Source: Streptomyces sp. Isolate_45 | GTDB taxonomy: Bacteria; Actinomycetota; Actinomycetes; Streptomycetales; Streptomycetaceae | Length of the DNA: 64,000 nucleotides | NCBI RefSeq assembly: GCF_024721315.2 | Contig: NZ_JANFAK020000025.1 | Location: 1 to 64,000, forward strand | Direction of reading: 5' to 3' | Shown: positions 34,930 through 46,541 of the stretch, piece by piece | How the letters are laid out: every line of letters starts with the position of its first letter | Numbering within the stretch: position 1 is the stretch's first letter | The notes under the pieces: model-generated | What the model was told of the DNA's origin: nothing | What the model saw: the letters and a program-made list of their open reading frames with translations, nothing else | Databases searched by the model: none | Position numbers and translations under genes: made by a program

Positions 34930-36234
34930 ATGCCTCCCGCTCATACCGGGGCACCCGTCACCTCGGGTGCCTCCACCCTGTCGTCCCCGCTCGCGCCCGC
35001 CCCCGACACCGCGGACGGACCCCTCTCCCCCGGCCGCCCCGGTTACCGCCGGATGAGCCTGGCGCTCTTCGCCGCGGGCCTGGCGACCTTCGCCCTCCTC
35101 TACTCCACCCAGGCCCTGCTGCCCGCGATCTCCGCCGGGTTCGGCGTGACGGCGGGTCAGGCCAGCTGGACGGTGTCCGCGGCCACCGGCGCCCTCGCCC
35201 TCTTCGTCCTGCCGCTCAGCGCGCTGTCCGAGCGGTTCGGACGGACCCGGATGATGACCTGGTCGATGGTGCTCGCCGTCGGCGTCGGCCTGCTGGTGCC
35301 GTTCGCGCCGAACCTGGAGTGGCTGGTGGTGCTCCGCGCGGTGCAGGGTGCGGCGATCGCCGGCATCCCGGCGTCCGCGATGGCGTACCTGGCGGAGGAG
35401 GTCCGGCCGAAGGCGCTGGTCGGCGCGATCGGCCTGTTCGTGGCGGGCAACTCCATCGGCGGGATGAGCGGTCGCATCGTCACCGGTTGGGCGGCGCAGC
35501 TGTGGGGTTGGCGGGCCGGGCTGTTGAGCGTCGGCCTGATGGCGCTGGCCTGCGCGGTGGCCTTCCTGGTGCTGCTGCCCCGGGCCCGGTTCTTCCGGCC
35601 GGCCTCGCTGAACCCGCGCGCGGTGGGACGTACCGTCGCCGGTCACCTGCGCGATCCGCTGCTGCTGCGGCTGTACGGGATCGGCGCGCTGTTCATGACC
35701 GTCTTCGGCGCGGTGTACACGGTGATCGGCTACCGGCTGGTGGACGCGCCGTTCTCGCTGGGGCAGGGCGTCGTCGGCTCGGTGTTCCTGGTCTACCTGG
35801 TCGGTACGGTCTCCTCGGCGGCCGCCGGGAAGCTGGTGGCCCGCACCGGGCGGCGCGGCGCGCTGTACCTGGCCGTCACGACGACGGCCCTGGGCCTGCT
35901 GCTGTCCCTCGCGGACTCGCTGCCCGCGATCCTGGTCGGGCTGGTGCTGATCACGGCGGGCTTCTTCGCGGGCCACGCGGTGGCCTCCGCGGCGGTCAGC
36001 CGCACGGCGAGGACGGGCCGGGCCCAGGCCTCCGCCCTCTACCAGTCCGCGTACTACCTGGGATCCAGCGCGGGCGGCACGCTGGGCGCGCTGGCGTACC
36101 ACGCCTCGGGGTGGGCGGCCACGGTCGGCATCGCGCTACTGGCGGTGGTGGGCGTCGCCTCGATCACCCTCTACGGGTCCCACGCGGCCCGCGTCGAGCG
36201 GCGGATCTCGCTGTCGGCGGCGACCGCCCGCTGA
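34930..36234 (+). CDS. MFS transporter (YnfM/inner-membrane exporter type)
   Basis: A 434-residue major facilitator with about 12 membrane helices after a Pro/Ser-rich N-terminus of roughly 40 residues. The cytoplasmic loop 2-3 motif is LSALSERFGRTRMM and the second-half counterpart is GKLVARTGRRGALY. The LLPAISAGFGVTAGQASWTVSAATGALAL block is typical of exporter-like YnfM relatives. It is probably a drug or metabolite exporter controlled by the divergent LysR protein. Substrate unknown. Confidence 0.9.
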   Translation: MPPAHTGAPVTSGASTLSSPLAPAPDTADGPLSPGRPGYRRMSLALFAAGLATFALLYSTQALLPAISAGFGVTAGQASWTVSAATGALALFVLPLSALSERFGRTRMMTWSMVLAVGVGLLVPFAPNLEWLVVLRAVQGAAIAGIPASAMAYLAEEVRPKALVGAIGLFVAGNSIGGMSGRIVTGWAAQLWGWRAGLLSVGLMALACAVAFLVLLPRARFFRPASLNPRAVGRTVAGHLRDPLLLRLYGIGALFMTVFGAVYTVIGYRLVDAPFSLGQGVVGSVFLVYLVGTVSSAAAGKLVARTGRRGALYLAVTTTALGLLLSLADSLPAILVGLVLITAGFFAGHAVASAAVSRTARTGRAQASALYQSAYYLGSSAGGTLGALAYHASGWAATVGIALLAVVGVASITLYGSHAARVERRISLSAATAR

Positions 36235-36379
36235 GGCGGGAGGGTCCTGGAGGGGCCAGGAGGAGACAAAAGGGGTTCCGGTGCGGTCGGTGCCGGGAAA
36301 TCCCAGGTCGTTACACAACTTCCCCTGTCTTCGCGCGCATCCGTGCCTCAAGATGCGGTGCAGGACATGGGGAGGGCGA

Positions 36380-37087
36380 ATGGCCGCGATACGCACGCGT
36401 GCGAAAAGACGGGCAGCAGTGGTGTTCGGCGGGGCGTTGGCACTGGCCGCGCCCCTGGTGGTCGCGGGAGGCGGGGCGGCCCAGGCCGCATCCTGCAACG
36501 TGACCACGGGGCCGTACCAGAGGCAGGTGGAACAGTTCCTGGGCAGGCCGGTGGACGGCGTTCAGTCGGCGGCCGACTGCGATGCCATCCGGTCCTTCCA
36601 GGCCACCCACGGAATCACCCCCACCGCGGGGTACGCGGGACCGCTGACCTGGCAGACGATGAACACGATGCTGGCGCAGCGGGCGGCCGGGAAGAACCCG
36701 AACGCCGACAAGAAGTGCCCGACCAACCTGGGCCGGATCGCGTGCGTCGACCTGACCCGGCAGCTGACCTGGATCCAGGACGGCGCGACGCTGAAGTACG
36801 GGCCGGTGCCCGTGCGCACGGGCAAGGCCGGAACCCCGACGCGGACCGGCCTGAAGAAGATCTACTACCGCAGCATCAACCACTGGTCGACGCTCTACAA
36901 CGTCGCGATGCCGTACTCGCAGTTCTTCGACGGCGGGATCGCCTTCCACTCGACGCCCAAGAGCATGTGGAACCCGCCGGGGTCGGGCGGCTGCGTCAAC
37001 ATGACCACCGCCGACGCCAAGGCGTACTGGAGCATGCTGGGCAACGGCGAGGACGTGTTCGTGTACGGGCGCAAGCCCGGAACCTGA
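36380..37087 (+). CDS. Secreted L,D-transpeptidase with peptidoglycan-binding domain
   Basis: A 235-residue secreted enzyme from ATG 36380 (GGGAGG at 36370-36375). Signal peptide ends near AQAAS; a peptidoglycan_binding_1-like domain (PVDGVQSAADCDAIRSFQATHGITPTAGYAGPLTWQTMNTML) is followed by a YkuD catalytic domain with IAFHSTPKSMWNPPGSGGCVNM, containing the catalytic Cys and upstream His. It probably makes or edits 3-3 cross-links in the wall. A second enzyme of the family, a lipoprotein, is at 55695-56552. Confidence 0.9.
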   Translation: MAAIRTRAKRRAAVVFGGALALAAPLVVAGGGAAQAASCNVTTGPYQRQVEQFLGRPVDGVQSAADCDAIRSFQATHGITPTAGYAGPLTWQTMNTMLAQRAAGKNPNADKKCPTNLGRIACVDLTRQLTWIQDGATLKYGPVPVRTGKAGTPTRTGLKKIYYRSINHWSTLYNVAMPYSQFFDGGIAFHSTPKSMWNPPGSGGCVNMTTADAKAYWSMLGNGEDVFVYGRKPGT

Positions 37088-37169
37088 TCGACCCGGTCGC
37101 TCGCGGCTGCCGTTGTCGGTGCCCTCGGGTAGGTTCCGAAGCATCGGAATCCTTCTGGGGACGGCAGCC

Positions 37170-38174
37170 ATGAGTGACCTCGCGACGACACCACCGGAAG
37201 CGGACCTCGACGCCGCGATGGACCGCTACCGGGTGGAACTGACCGGATACTGCTACCGGATGCTCGGCTCGTCCTTCGACGCCGAGGACGCGGTGCAGGA
37301 CACGTACATCCGCGCCTGGCGCGGCTTCGACAAGTTCGAGGGCCGCTCCTCGCTGCGCTCGTGGCTGTACCGGATCGCCACGAACGTCTGCCTGGACCTG
37401 CTGAGCGCCGGGAACAAGCGGGCCCGTCCGATGGACCTCACCGCCCCGCAGCACCAGGCCTCCGCCGTGCTCGGCGAGCGGCCCGAGGTGACCTGGCTGG
37501 AGCCGGTGCCCGACGGGCGGGTGCTGCCGCAGACCGCCGACCCGGCGGAGATGGCGCTGGCCAAGGAGTCCGTCCGGCTGGCGTTCGTCGCGGCGCTCCA
37601 GCACCTGCCGGCCAGGCAGCGGGCCGTGCTGATCCTGCGCGAGGTACTGGCCTGGAAGGCCGATGAGGTCGCCCAACTCCTGGACAGCACGGTGGCCTCG
37701 GTGAACAGCGCGCTCCAGCGGGCCCGGGCGACGCTCGCCGATCAGCGGATCCGCGAGACCGAGGCGGCGGACCCACTGGACACGGACCAGGCGAAGCTGC
37801 TGGAGCAGTACCTGGCCGCCTTCGAGGCGTACGACATCTCCCGGCTCACCACCCTGCTGCACGAGGACGCGGTGCTGTCGATGCCGCCGTTCGACCTGTG
37901 GCTCCAGGGGCCCGCGGACATCGCGGCTTGGCACCTCAACCAGGGCATCGGCTGCAAGGGCTCCCGGCTGGTGCCGACGACGGCGAACGGCATGCCGGCG
38001 TTCGGCCAGTACCGGCCGGACCCCTCGGGCAAGGGGCACACGCCGTGGGCGCTCCAGGTGCTGGAGGTCTCACAGGGGCGGATCGTCGGGCTGAACGCCT
38101 TCCTGGACACCGCCCGGTGGTTCCCGCTCTTCGGGCTCCCCGAGAAGCTCGACGAGACCGACGAGGCTCAGTAG
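37170..38174 (+). CDS. ECF sigma factor with SnoaL-like C-terminal domain
   Basis: A 334-residue extracytoplasmic-function sigma factor of the SigG-like type. Region 2 runs through YRVELTGYCYRMLGSSFDAEDAVQDTYIRAWRGFDKF and region 4 through LQHLPARQRAVLILREVLAWKADEVAQLLDSTVASVNSALQRARATL. The last ~130 residues form a SnoaL-like domain (LLEQYLAAFEAYDISRLTTLLHEDAVLSMPPF), typical of ECF groups that carry a fused C-terminal regulator instead of a separate anti-sigma factor. ATG 37170. The convergent STAS gene overlaps its last 105 bases. Confidence 0.92.
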   Translation: MSDLATTPPEADLDAAMDRYRVELTGYCYRMLGSSFDAEDAVQDTYIRAWRGFDKFEGRSSLRSWLYRIATNVCLDLLSAGNKRARPMDLTAPQHQASAVLGERPEVTWLEPVPDGRVLPQTADPAEMALAKESVRLAFVAALQHLPARQRAVLILREVLAWKADEVAQLLDSTVASVNSALQRARATLADQRIRETEAADPLDTDQAKLLEQYLAAFEAYDISRLTTLLHEDAVLSMPPFDLWLQGPADIAAWHLNQGIGCKGSRLVPTTANGMPAFGQYRPDPSGKGHTPWALQVLEVSQGRIVGLNAFLDTARWFPLFGLPEKLDETDEAQ

Positions 38175-38438
38175 ACCGCGCAGGGGCGGGCCCGCTCCGG
38201 TGACCCGGAAGGGCCGGTCGCGGGCGGTGAGCCGCAGCCGGGCCAGCGCCTCGACGGCGCCCAGGCCCGGGGCGGTGACGGCCCCGGCGTCGCACACCAC
38301 CGCGGCCGCGCCGGCCGCGTACAGCAGCTCCAGGCGGGCGCACAACCCCGCCACGTCCTGCGGGGCCGGTCCGGGGCCGGGCAGGACGAGTCGCATGATC
38401 TCCACGCAGGGGTGACTGCCGGGGCCGACCGAACTCAT
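38070..38438 (-). CDS. STAS-domain protein overlapping ECF gene
   Basis: A 122-residue protein with a STAS-like pattern: VVCDAGAVTAPGLGAVEALARLRLTARDRPFRVTGAGPPLRGLLSLVGLVELL. STAS domains occur in anti-anti-sigma factors, but the phosphorylatable Ser of SpoIIAA-type proteins (DxSG) is replaced around DAGAV, so classic partner switching is doubtful. Its 3' third overlaps the ECF sigma gene end by 105 bases in antisense. Start could also be ATG 38396. Placement beside a sigma factor is suggestive only. It might be over-called, but the domain pattern is convincing. Confidence 0.6.
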   Translation of the reverse strand: MSSVGPGSHPCVEIMRLVLPGPGPAPQDVAGLCARLELLYAAGAAAVVCDAGAVTAPGLGAVEALARLRLTARDRPFRVTGAGPPLRGLLSLVGLVELLGEPEEREPPGGVQEGVQPDDPPL

Positions 38439-38456
38439 CGGCGGCGGGCGCTCACC

Positions 38457-39047
38457 TCACGGCGTGGGGAAGGCGGAGGTGTCCAGCTTCAGGTCGAACG
38501 GGGCCGGGAGGTGGAAGGTCTCGCCGAACTTGCCGGCCTGGAGAACGCGGTAGCCGCCGCCGTTGGGTTCGCCGTAGAGGGTGATGGTCGGGCCGCCTGG
38601 GGCGTAGCCGTCGATGAGCAGGTAGAGCGGGATGCCGGCGTGGGCGTAGGCCGCCGCCTTGGCGATGCGGTCGTGGGACGCGTTCGACTTCGAGGTGACC
38701 TCGGCGACGAATTCCGCGGACGCGGCGGGGACGAAGTGGCCGGGCTCATCCGTGACGGCGCGCGGCGCGACCACCAGATCGGGGATGAACAGGCCACTGC
38801 GCGAGGGGACGGCCACGCCGAGGGTCTGGTAGATGCCCCATTCATCGGGGATGACGGCATAGAGCCGCCGTTGGATCCGCTCGGCGATCCCGTTGTGCGA
38901 ATTGGCGGGCGATGGTGCCACGGTGATGATCCCCTCGATGATCTCCACCTTGCAGCCCTCCGGCCCGTCCGTCTCCTCCCAGAGACGGATCAGGTCGTCC
39001 CAGCCGTCGCCGTTCGTCGGCCCCTGCTGGACGGTGAGTGCGCTCAT
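38457..39047 (-). CDS. Uma2-family (DUF820) nuclease-fold protein
   Basis: A 196-residue protein from ATG 39047 (GAGGAGC upstream). The Uma2 fold of the PD-(D/E)xK superfamily is recognisable by SHNGIAERIQRRL, LFIPDLVVAPRAV with the Asp, and AEFVAEVTSKSNASHDRIAKAAAYAHAGIPLYLLID with the EVxS motif. Streptomyces genomes carry many copies; despite the endonuclease label, their role is unknown. It follows the STAS gene start by 18 bases on the same strand. Confidence 0.9.
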   Translation of the reverse strand: MSALTVQQGPTNGDGWDDLIRLWEETDGPEGCKVEIIEGIITVAPSPANSHNGIAERIQRRLYAVIPDEWGIYQTLGVAVPSRSGLFIPDLVVAPRAVTDEPGHFVPAASAEFVAEVTSKSNASHDRIAKAAAYAHAGIPLYLLIDGYAPGGPTITLYGEPNGGGYRVLQAGKFGETFHLPAPFDLKLDTSAFPTP

Positions 39048-39087
39048 GGTGTGCTCCTCAAGCTGTTGGCACCGATCCCAGCATGGC

Positions 39088-39121
39088 GAACGGGACCGGT
39101 GAGCGTCCACCGATCCCGTTC
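39088..39121 (-). terminator. Terminator after deoA
   Basis: Arms 39088-39101 and 39108-39121 form a 14-bp stem with one mismatch (GAACGGGACCGGTG / CACCGATCCCGTTC) and a 6-base loop, 21 bases beyond the deoA stop. Confidence 0.78.
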
Positions 39122-39142
39122 ACCCGAAAGGGAAGCCGCAGG

Positions 39143-40420
<1,278 letters not shown>

Positions 40421-40434
40421 GAGGTGACTTCCTT

Positions 40435-40446
40435 CTACGCGCATAG
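40435..40446. promoter_or_regulatory. Nucleoside-regulon operator upstream of deoA
   Basis: CTACGCGCATAG, one base different from the perfect palindrome CTACGCGCGTAG, lies 14 bases upstream of the deoA ATG, just before the ribosome-binding site. Confidence 0.75.
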
Positions 40447-40478
40447 AGATGAGGGGTGGAACGTGGGGGAGGAGAAAC

Positions 40479-40517
40479 CGACGGCCCTCCGCCCCGGCGG
40501 GGGGCGGAGGGCCGTCG
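40479..40517 (-). terminator. Strong hairpin between cdd and deoA
   Basis: Perfect 17-bp arms (40479-40495 and 40501-40517; CGACGGCCCTCCGCCCC / GGGGCGGAGGGCCGTCG) with a 5-base loop, 6 bases after the cdd stop. It terminates the importer-cdd operon and leaves about 58 bases for an independent deoA promoter with its operator. Confidence 0.88.
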
Positions 40518-40523
40518 GCGCGG

Positions 40524-40922
40524 CTATCTCAGGTGGTCGGGCCCGAAGGCCTGCGGGAGCATCGCGCTCAGCGGCAGGATCCCGTCCGGCGTCTCGACGA
40601 GCAGCTCCGGCCCGCCGAACTCGAACAGCAGCTGGCGGCAGCGCCCGCACGGGACGAGGATCTCGCCCTTGCCGTCCACGCACGTGAAGTGCGTGAGCCG
40701 GCCGCCGCCCGTGGCCTGGAGGGAGGAGACCAGACCGCACTCGGCGCACAGGCCGAGGCCGTAGCTGGCGTTCTCGACGTTGCAGCCGGTCACGACGCGG
40801 CCGTCGTCCACCAGGGCCGCGACGCCGACCGGGAAGCCGGAGTAGGGGGCGTACGCCCGGGTCATCGCGTCCCGGGCGTACGTCCGCAGGGCTTCCCAGT
40901 CCGCCGCCTGGGGCGGGGTCAC
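40524..40922 (-). CDS. cdd: Cytidine deaminase
   Basis: Zinc enzyme converting (deoxy)cytidine to (deoxy)uridine. The 132-residue protein is the small homotetrameric type: GCNVENASYGLGLCAECG supplies the first Cys zinc ligand and catalytic Glu, and VPCGRCRQLL the other two Cys. GTG 40922 overlaps the stop of the upstream permease (GTGA), so it is the last gene of the nucleoside importer operon. Its product feeds uridine or deoxyuridine to DeoA or uridine kinase. Confidence 0.95.
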   Translation of the reverse strand: MTPPQAADWEALRTYARDAMTRAYAPYSGFPVGVAALVDDGRVVTGCNVENASYGLGLCAECGLVSSLQATGGGRLTHFTCVDGKGEILVPCGRCRQLLFEFGGPELLVETPDGILPLSAMLPQAFGPDHLR

Positions 40923-42184
40923 TTGCCCTGACCCTTGCGGTACGGCATGCCGTCCGCCTTGGGCATGCGCAGGCGCTGCGCCGACAGGACGAGCACGAAG
41001 AGCGTCGTCAGGTACGGGGCGGCGTCCACGAACTGGCTGGGCACGGAGTCCGTGAAGGCGTACCAGAGGTACAGCAGCACGGCGAAGGCGCCCGAGATGC
41101 CGGCCTGGACGTACTTCTTCTTGTACAGCTGCCAGGCGAGGAGGAGCGTGAGCAGGATCGCGACCAGCAGCAGCATGGCGTGGACGTTCTCCGCGCCGCC
41201 GCGCAGCTTGAGGCTGTCGGTGAAGCCGAAGAGGCCCGCGCCCAGCGCCATGCCGCCCGGCATCCAGTTACCGAAGATCATCGCGGCGAGACCGATGTAG
41301 CCGCGGCCGCCGGTCTGCCCCTCCTGGTAGATGGGGCTGGCGACGATCGACAGGAACGCGCCGCCGAGTCCGGCGAGGCCGCCCGAGACGATCACGGCGA
41401 TGTACTTGTACTTGTAGACGTTGACGCCGAGCGACTCGGCGGCGACGGGGTTCTCACCGCAGGAACGCAGCCGCAGGCCGAAGGTGGTGCGCCACAGCAC
41501 CCACCAGGTGCCGGGGATCAGCAGCAGGGCGACGACGGTCAGCAGCGACAGCTCGGTGACCAGGCCGCCGATGACGCCGGCGAGGTCGGAGACGAAGAAC
41601 CAGTGCTTGCCCTGGAGGTCCTTCATCCAGTCGGACAGCCCCGGCACCGTGATCTTGTAGATCTCCTCGACGCGCGGCGACTGCTTGGAGGAGCCGCCCT
41701 CCGCCTCGGCGAACGTGAAGTTCGACAGGTACTGGGTGAAGCCCAGCGCGAGGATGTTGATGGCCACACCGGAGACGATGTGGTTCACGTTGAAGGTGAC
41801 CGTGATGATCGCGTGCAGCAGGCCGCCGATGGCACCGCCGGCGATGCCGACGAGGACGCCGGTCCACGGGCCCCACTGGTAGCCGGCCCAGGCACCGAAC
41901 CAGGTGCCGAGGATCATCATGCCTTCGAGGCCGATGTTGACGACGCCCGCGCGCTCGGCCCACAGGCCACCGAGGCCGGCGAGGCCGATCGGGACCGCGA
42001 GGGAGAGGGCGCCGGAGACCTGGCCGACCGAGGTCAGGTCGTCGGCCCCGCTGATCAGGCGGACCAGGGAGACCAGCGCGAGCCCGCCCGCGATGATCAG
42101 CATGATCCAGGGGAGGGTGAGCTTCTTGCGGCCGCCCGGCTTCTTCGGGGCGGCGGATTTCGCGGAAACGGTGCTGGTGCTCAC
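40919..42184 (-). CDS. Nucleoside ABC transporter permease 2
   Basis: A 421-residue permease of the branched-chain/BMP-type (RbsC-like) family with about 9-10 membrane helices, starting at GTG 42184. Diagnostic blocks are LAVPIGLAGLGGLWAERAGVVNIGLEGMMILGTW and GENPVAAESLGVNVYKYKYIAVIVSGGLAGLGGAFLSI, which interact with the ATPase. It overlaps both neighbours by 4 bases (permease 1 before, cdd after), showing tight translational coupling. With permease 1, the ATPase and the BMP lipoprotein it forms a purine/pyrimidine nucleoside importer. Confidence 0.93.
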   Translation of the reverse strand: MSTSTVSAKSAAPKKPGGRKKLTLPWIMLIIAGGLALVSLVRLISGADDLTSVGQVSGALSLAVPIGLAGLGGLWAERAGVVNIGLEGMMILGTWFGAWAGYQWGPWTGVLVGIAGGAIGGLLHAIITVTFNVNHIVSGVAINILALGFTQYLSNFTFAEAEGGSSKQSPRVEEIYKITVPGLSDWMKDLQGKHWFFVSDLAGVIGGLVTELSLLTVVALLLIPGTWWVLWRTTFGLRLRSCGENPVAAESLGVNVYKYKYIAVIVSGGLAGLGGAFLSIVASPIYQEGQTGGRGYIGLAAMIFGNWMPGGMALGAGLFGFTDSLKLRGGAENVHAMLLLVAILLTLLLAWQLYKKKYVQAGISGAFAVLLYLWYAFTDSVPSQFVDAAPYLTTLFVLVLSAQRLRMPKADGMPYRKGQGK

Positions 42185-43292
42185 GCCGCGACCTCCTTGT
42201 CGGTCTTGATGGCGTGGCCCGCGGCCAGTTCCGCGCCGACCTTCTGCTGCTGGCGGCGGATTCCGTAGCGGCGGACGAGTTCGTACGAGACCACGACCGC
42301 GATCACGATCAGGCCCTTCATGATCGTGCCGATCTCCTTCGCGTACCCCTCGGTGTCGAGCGAGGCCGAGGCCTTGTCGATGAAGGCCATCAGGAACGCG
42401 GCGAAGAGGATGCCGACCGGGCTGTTGCGGCCGAGCAGCGCGATGGTGATGCCGGTGAAGCCGACGCCCACCGGGAAGGACAGGTTGTACGTGTGGGTCT
42501 CGCCCAGCAGCTGCGGCATGCCGGACAGGCCCGCGACCGCGCCCGAGATGAGCATCGAGGTGATGATCATCTTCTTGGCGTCGACACCGGACGCCTGGGC
42601 GGCGGACTCGCTGGCGCCGGTGGCGCGCAGGTCGAAGCCGAAGCGGGTGCGGTTGAGGACGAACCAGTAGACGATGCCGAGCGCGAAGGCCACGAACGTG
42701 AAGCCGTAGACCTCCAGGCCGTCGCCGATCGTCAGGGCCGGGAACCAGCCGGACTGGGCGATGTCGCCGGTCGTCAGGTCGTTGGAGCCCTCGGGCTGGA
42801 CGCCCAGGTTCGTCGGCAGGATCAGCCAGGCGATGAGGCTGGTCGCGATGGCGTTCAGCATGATCGTCGAGACGACCTCGCTGACGCCGCGCTTGGCCTT
42901 CAGCACGCCCGCGATGCCGGCCCAGAACGCACCGGTGAGCATGGCGACGACCACGATCAGCAGGATGTGCAGCGGACCGGGCAGCGCGACGGCGGTGCCG
43001 ACCACGGCGGAGACCATCGCGGCGAGGCGGTACTGCCCGTCGACGCCGATGTTGAAGAGGTTCATCCGGAAGCCGATGGCCACGGCCAGGGCTGCCAGGT
43101 AGTACGTACCGGCCTGGTTCAGGATCAGGACCTGGACGTCCTCGTAGCCGGCGTTCTCCACCATGAGGCGCAGCGGCTCGATCGGGTCGATGCCCGTCGC
43201 GGCCAGCACGATCACGGTCAGCAGGAAGGCGCTCACCAGGGCGAGCACGGGCCCGGCGAAGCCGAGGAGCAGCCGGTCCTTGTCGAATTTCT

Positions 43293-43296
<4 letters not shown>
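42181..43296 (-). CDS. Nucleoside ABC transporter permease 1
   Basis: A 371-residue permease from ATG 43296, overlapping the ATPase stop (ATGA) and the next permease start. About 8-9 hydrophobic helices are seen. Family landmarks are LAALAVAIGFRMNLFNIGVDGQYRLAAM and LRATGASESAAQASGVDAKKMIITSMLISGAVAGLSG, the latter being the cytoplasmic EAA-like loop that docks to the ATPase. It pairs with permease 2 as the translocation channel. Confidence 0.93.
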
Positions 43297-44960
<1,664 letters not shown>

Positions 44961-45066
44961 GACGCACTCTCCTTGGCGCGGAAGGAGCTGGAGGCAGGGG
45001 GGGACAGGGCGGTCGATCGGCCGGGCGGGTGGGCGGGAGCTGGACGGTATCGCGTCCCCGATGCCT

Positions 45067-45078
45067 CTACGCGCGTAG
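45067..45078. promoter_or_regulatory. Nucleoside-regulon operator upstream of ABC operon
   Basis: CTACGCGCGTAG, perfect palindrome, 106 bases upstream of the inferred ATPase start. The greater distance than at pnp, deoC, add and deoA implies a leader of roughly 80-100 bases if it overlaps the promoter. Confidence 0.8.
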
Positions 45079-45221
45079 CACTGTCGAAAGTGAAAACTTG
45101 CGACCAACTGGCCACGAGTGAACACGGAACGTGTCCGACGAGGTGCGGGGCCCGGGAGCGGCGAAGACCGCTTCCCGAACCCCGAGTACCACAACGAACT
45201 GTCGAACTGTCAGACGGAACC

Positions 45222-46286
45222 CTACGGGGTGGTCTTGACGGTGATCTTCTTGGCGATGATGTCGGCCTTGGCCTTGTCCACCGCGCCGATGACCTCGGTC
45301 ATCTTCTTGTACTCCGGGTTGGAGTCGGCCAGGCCGACGCCGTCCTTGTCCAGGCCGTAGCGGATCTCACCGGTGGTCGGCTTGCCGTCCTTGACCGACT
45401 TGATCAGGTCGTAGACGGAGTCGGAGACGTCCTTCGTGACCGAGGTCAGGATGGCGTTCTTGTACTTCGACAGACCGGCCTGGTTGTACTGGTCGGAGTC
45501 GACGCCGATGGCCCACTTGCCCTTGGCCGAAGCGGCCTCGATGGCACCGGAGCCGGCGAGGCCCGCGGCCGCGTAGACCACGTCGGCGCCGCCGTCGATC
45601 TGGCCCTGCGCGGCGGCCTTGCCCAGGTCGGGCTTGGCGAAGCCGTCGAAGTTCGGCGGCTGGGTCAGGTAGGTGCTGAGCACCTTGGCGTTCGGGTTGG
45701 TGTCCTTGACGCCCTGCTCGAAGCCCGCCTGGAACTTCTTGATCAGCGGAACCTCGACGCCGCCGATGAAGCCGACCGTGCCGGTCTTCGAGACCTTGGC
45801 GGCGGCGACGCCGGCCAGGTAGGAGCCCTGCTCCTCGTTGAAGACCAGGTTGGCGACGTTCTTGTCCTGCACCGAGGTGTCGTCGATGATGCCGAACGTG
45901 GTGTTCGGGAACTTCGGGGCGACCTTCTTGATGGCCGGACCGTAGGCGAAACCGACGCCGATGACCGGGTTGTTGCCCTTGCGGGCCAGCTCGGTGAGGC
46001 GCTGGACCTTGTCGGCCTCGCCCTCACCGTCCGTGGGCTCCGCCTCGGCGCCCTTGACCTTCAGTTCCTTCTCGGCCTTTTCGAGGCCCGCGTAGGCGGC
46101 GTCGTTGAACGACTGGTCGCCGCGGCCACCGATGTCGTACGCGATGGCGGCACTGGCCTCGGGGGAGCCGGAGCTCGACGAGGACGAGGTGCTGTCCGAG
46201 GACTTCTTACCGCCACAGGCGGTGGCCGAGAGGGCCAGCGCCGCGGACGCGATGCCCACGGTGGCGATCCTGGTGATCCGGCGCAA
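45222..46286 (-). CDS. BMP-family nucleoside-binding lipoprotein
   Basis: Extracytoplasmic receptor for the nucleoside ABC importer, 354 residues. The signal ends in a lipobox, LALSATACGG, with Cys24 lipidated. The mature part is the Bmp/PnrA fold: AIAYDIGGRGDQSFNDAAYAGLEKAEKEL, IGVGFAYGPAIKKVAPKFPNTTFGIID, EEQGSYLAGVAAA, and GFIGGVEVPLIKKFQAGF. Start is TTG 46286, with GGAG nine bases before. It is separated from the ATPase gene by 261 bases and carries its own operator variant, so receptor and channel are controlled by separate but similar promoters. Confidence 0.93.
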   Translation of the reverse strand: MRRITRIATVGIASAALALSATACGGKKSSDSTSSSSSSGSPEASAAIAYDIGGRGDQSFNDAAYAGLEKAEKELKVKGAEAEPTDGEGEADKVQRLTELARKGNNPVIGVGFAYGPAIKKVAPKFPNTTFGIIDDTSVQDKNVANLVFNEEQGSYLAGVAAAKVSKTGTVGFIGGVEVPLIKKFQAGFEQGVKDTNPNAKVLSTYLTQPPNFDGFAKPDLGKAAAQGQIDGGADVVYAAAGLAGSGAIEAASAKGKWAIGVDSDQYNQAGLSKYKNAILTSVTKDVSDSVYDLIKSVKDGKPTTGEIRYGLDKDGVGLADSNPEYKKMTEVIGAVDKAKADIIAKKITVKTTP

Positions 46287-46347
46287 GGGGAGGCTCCTTC
46301 AAAACCTGACCGAAGCGCCACGACCGGCGCTGGTTTCGCGGCGATCG

Positions 46348-46359
46348 TAACGCGCGTAG
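46348..46359. promoter_or_regulatory. Nucleoside-regulon operator (variant) upstream of BMP gene
   Basis: TAACGCGCGTAG on the plus strand matches 10 of 12 positions of CTACGCGCGTAG; the ten-base core ACGCGCGTAG is exact. It lies 61 bases upstream of the BMP TTG start. Confidence 0.6.
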
Positions 46360-46438
46360 ATGTCAGTTAAAGGCCCGTTCATGAGTCGTTATCGGATCGT
46401 CGCGAACCGGACAGTGACCGATCGGTAACTGTGTCGTG

Positions 46439-46467
46439 GTCCAGCCCTTGCGTACCAAGGGCTGGAC
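46439..46467 (-). terminator. Hairpin downstream of M20 gene
   Basis: Perfect 12-bp arms, GTCCAGCCCTTG (46439-46450) and CAAGGGCTGGAC (46456-46467), with a CGTAC loop. It lies 141 bases beyond the M20 amidohydrolase stop and before the BMP promoter, consistent with a terminator for the former. Confidence 0.7.
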
Positions 46468-46541
46468 ACCTCCACCGGATCTCCGGCCGATGTTGTAGAG
46501 ACCTCCGCCGGTCGTCCGGTTCGACGGCGCCGGCGGGTCGA

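Noticed and set aside
46438..46470. Riboswitch or small RNA upstream of the BMP gene
   Set aside because: Only one simple hairpin is visible, placed as a terminator for the preceding gene; no conserved multi-helix fold was recognised.
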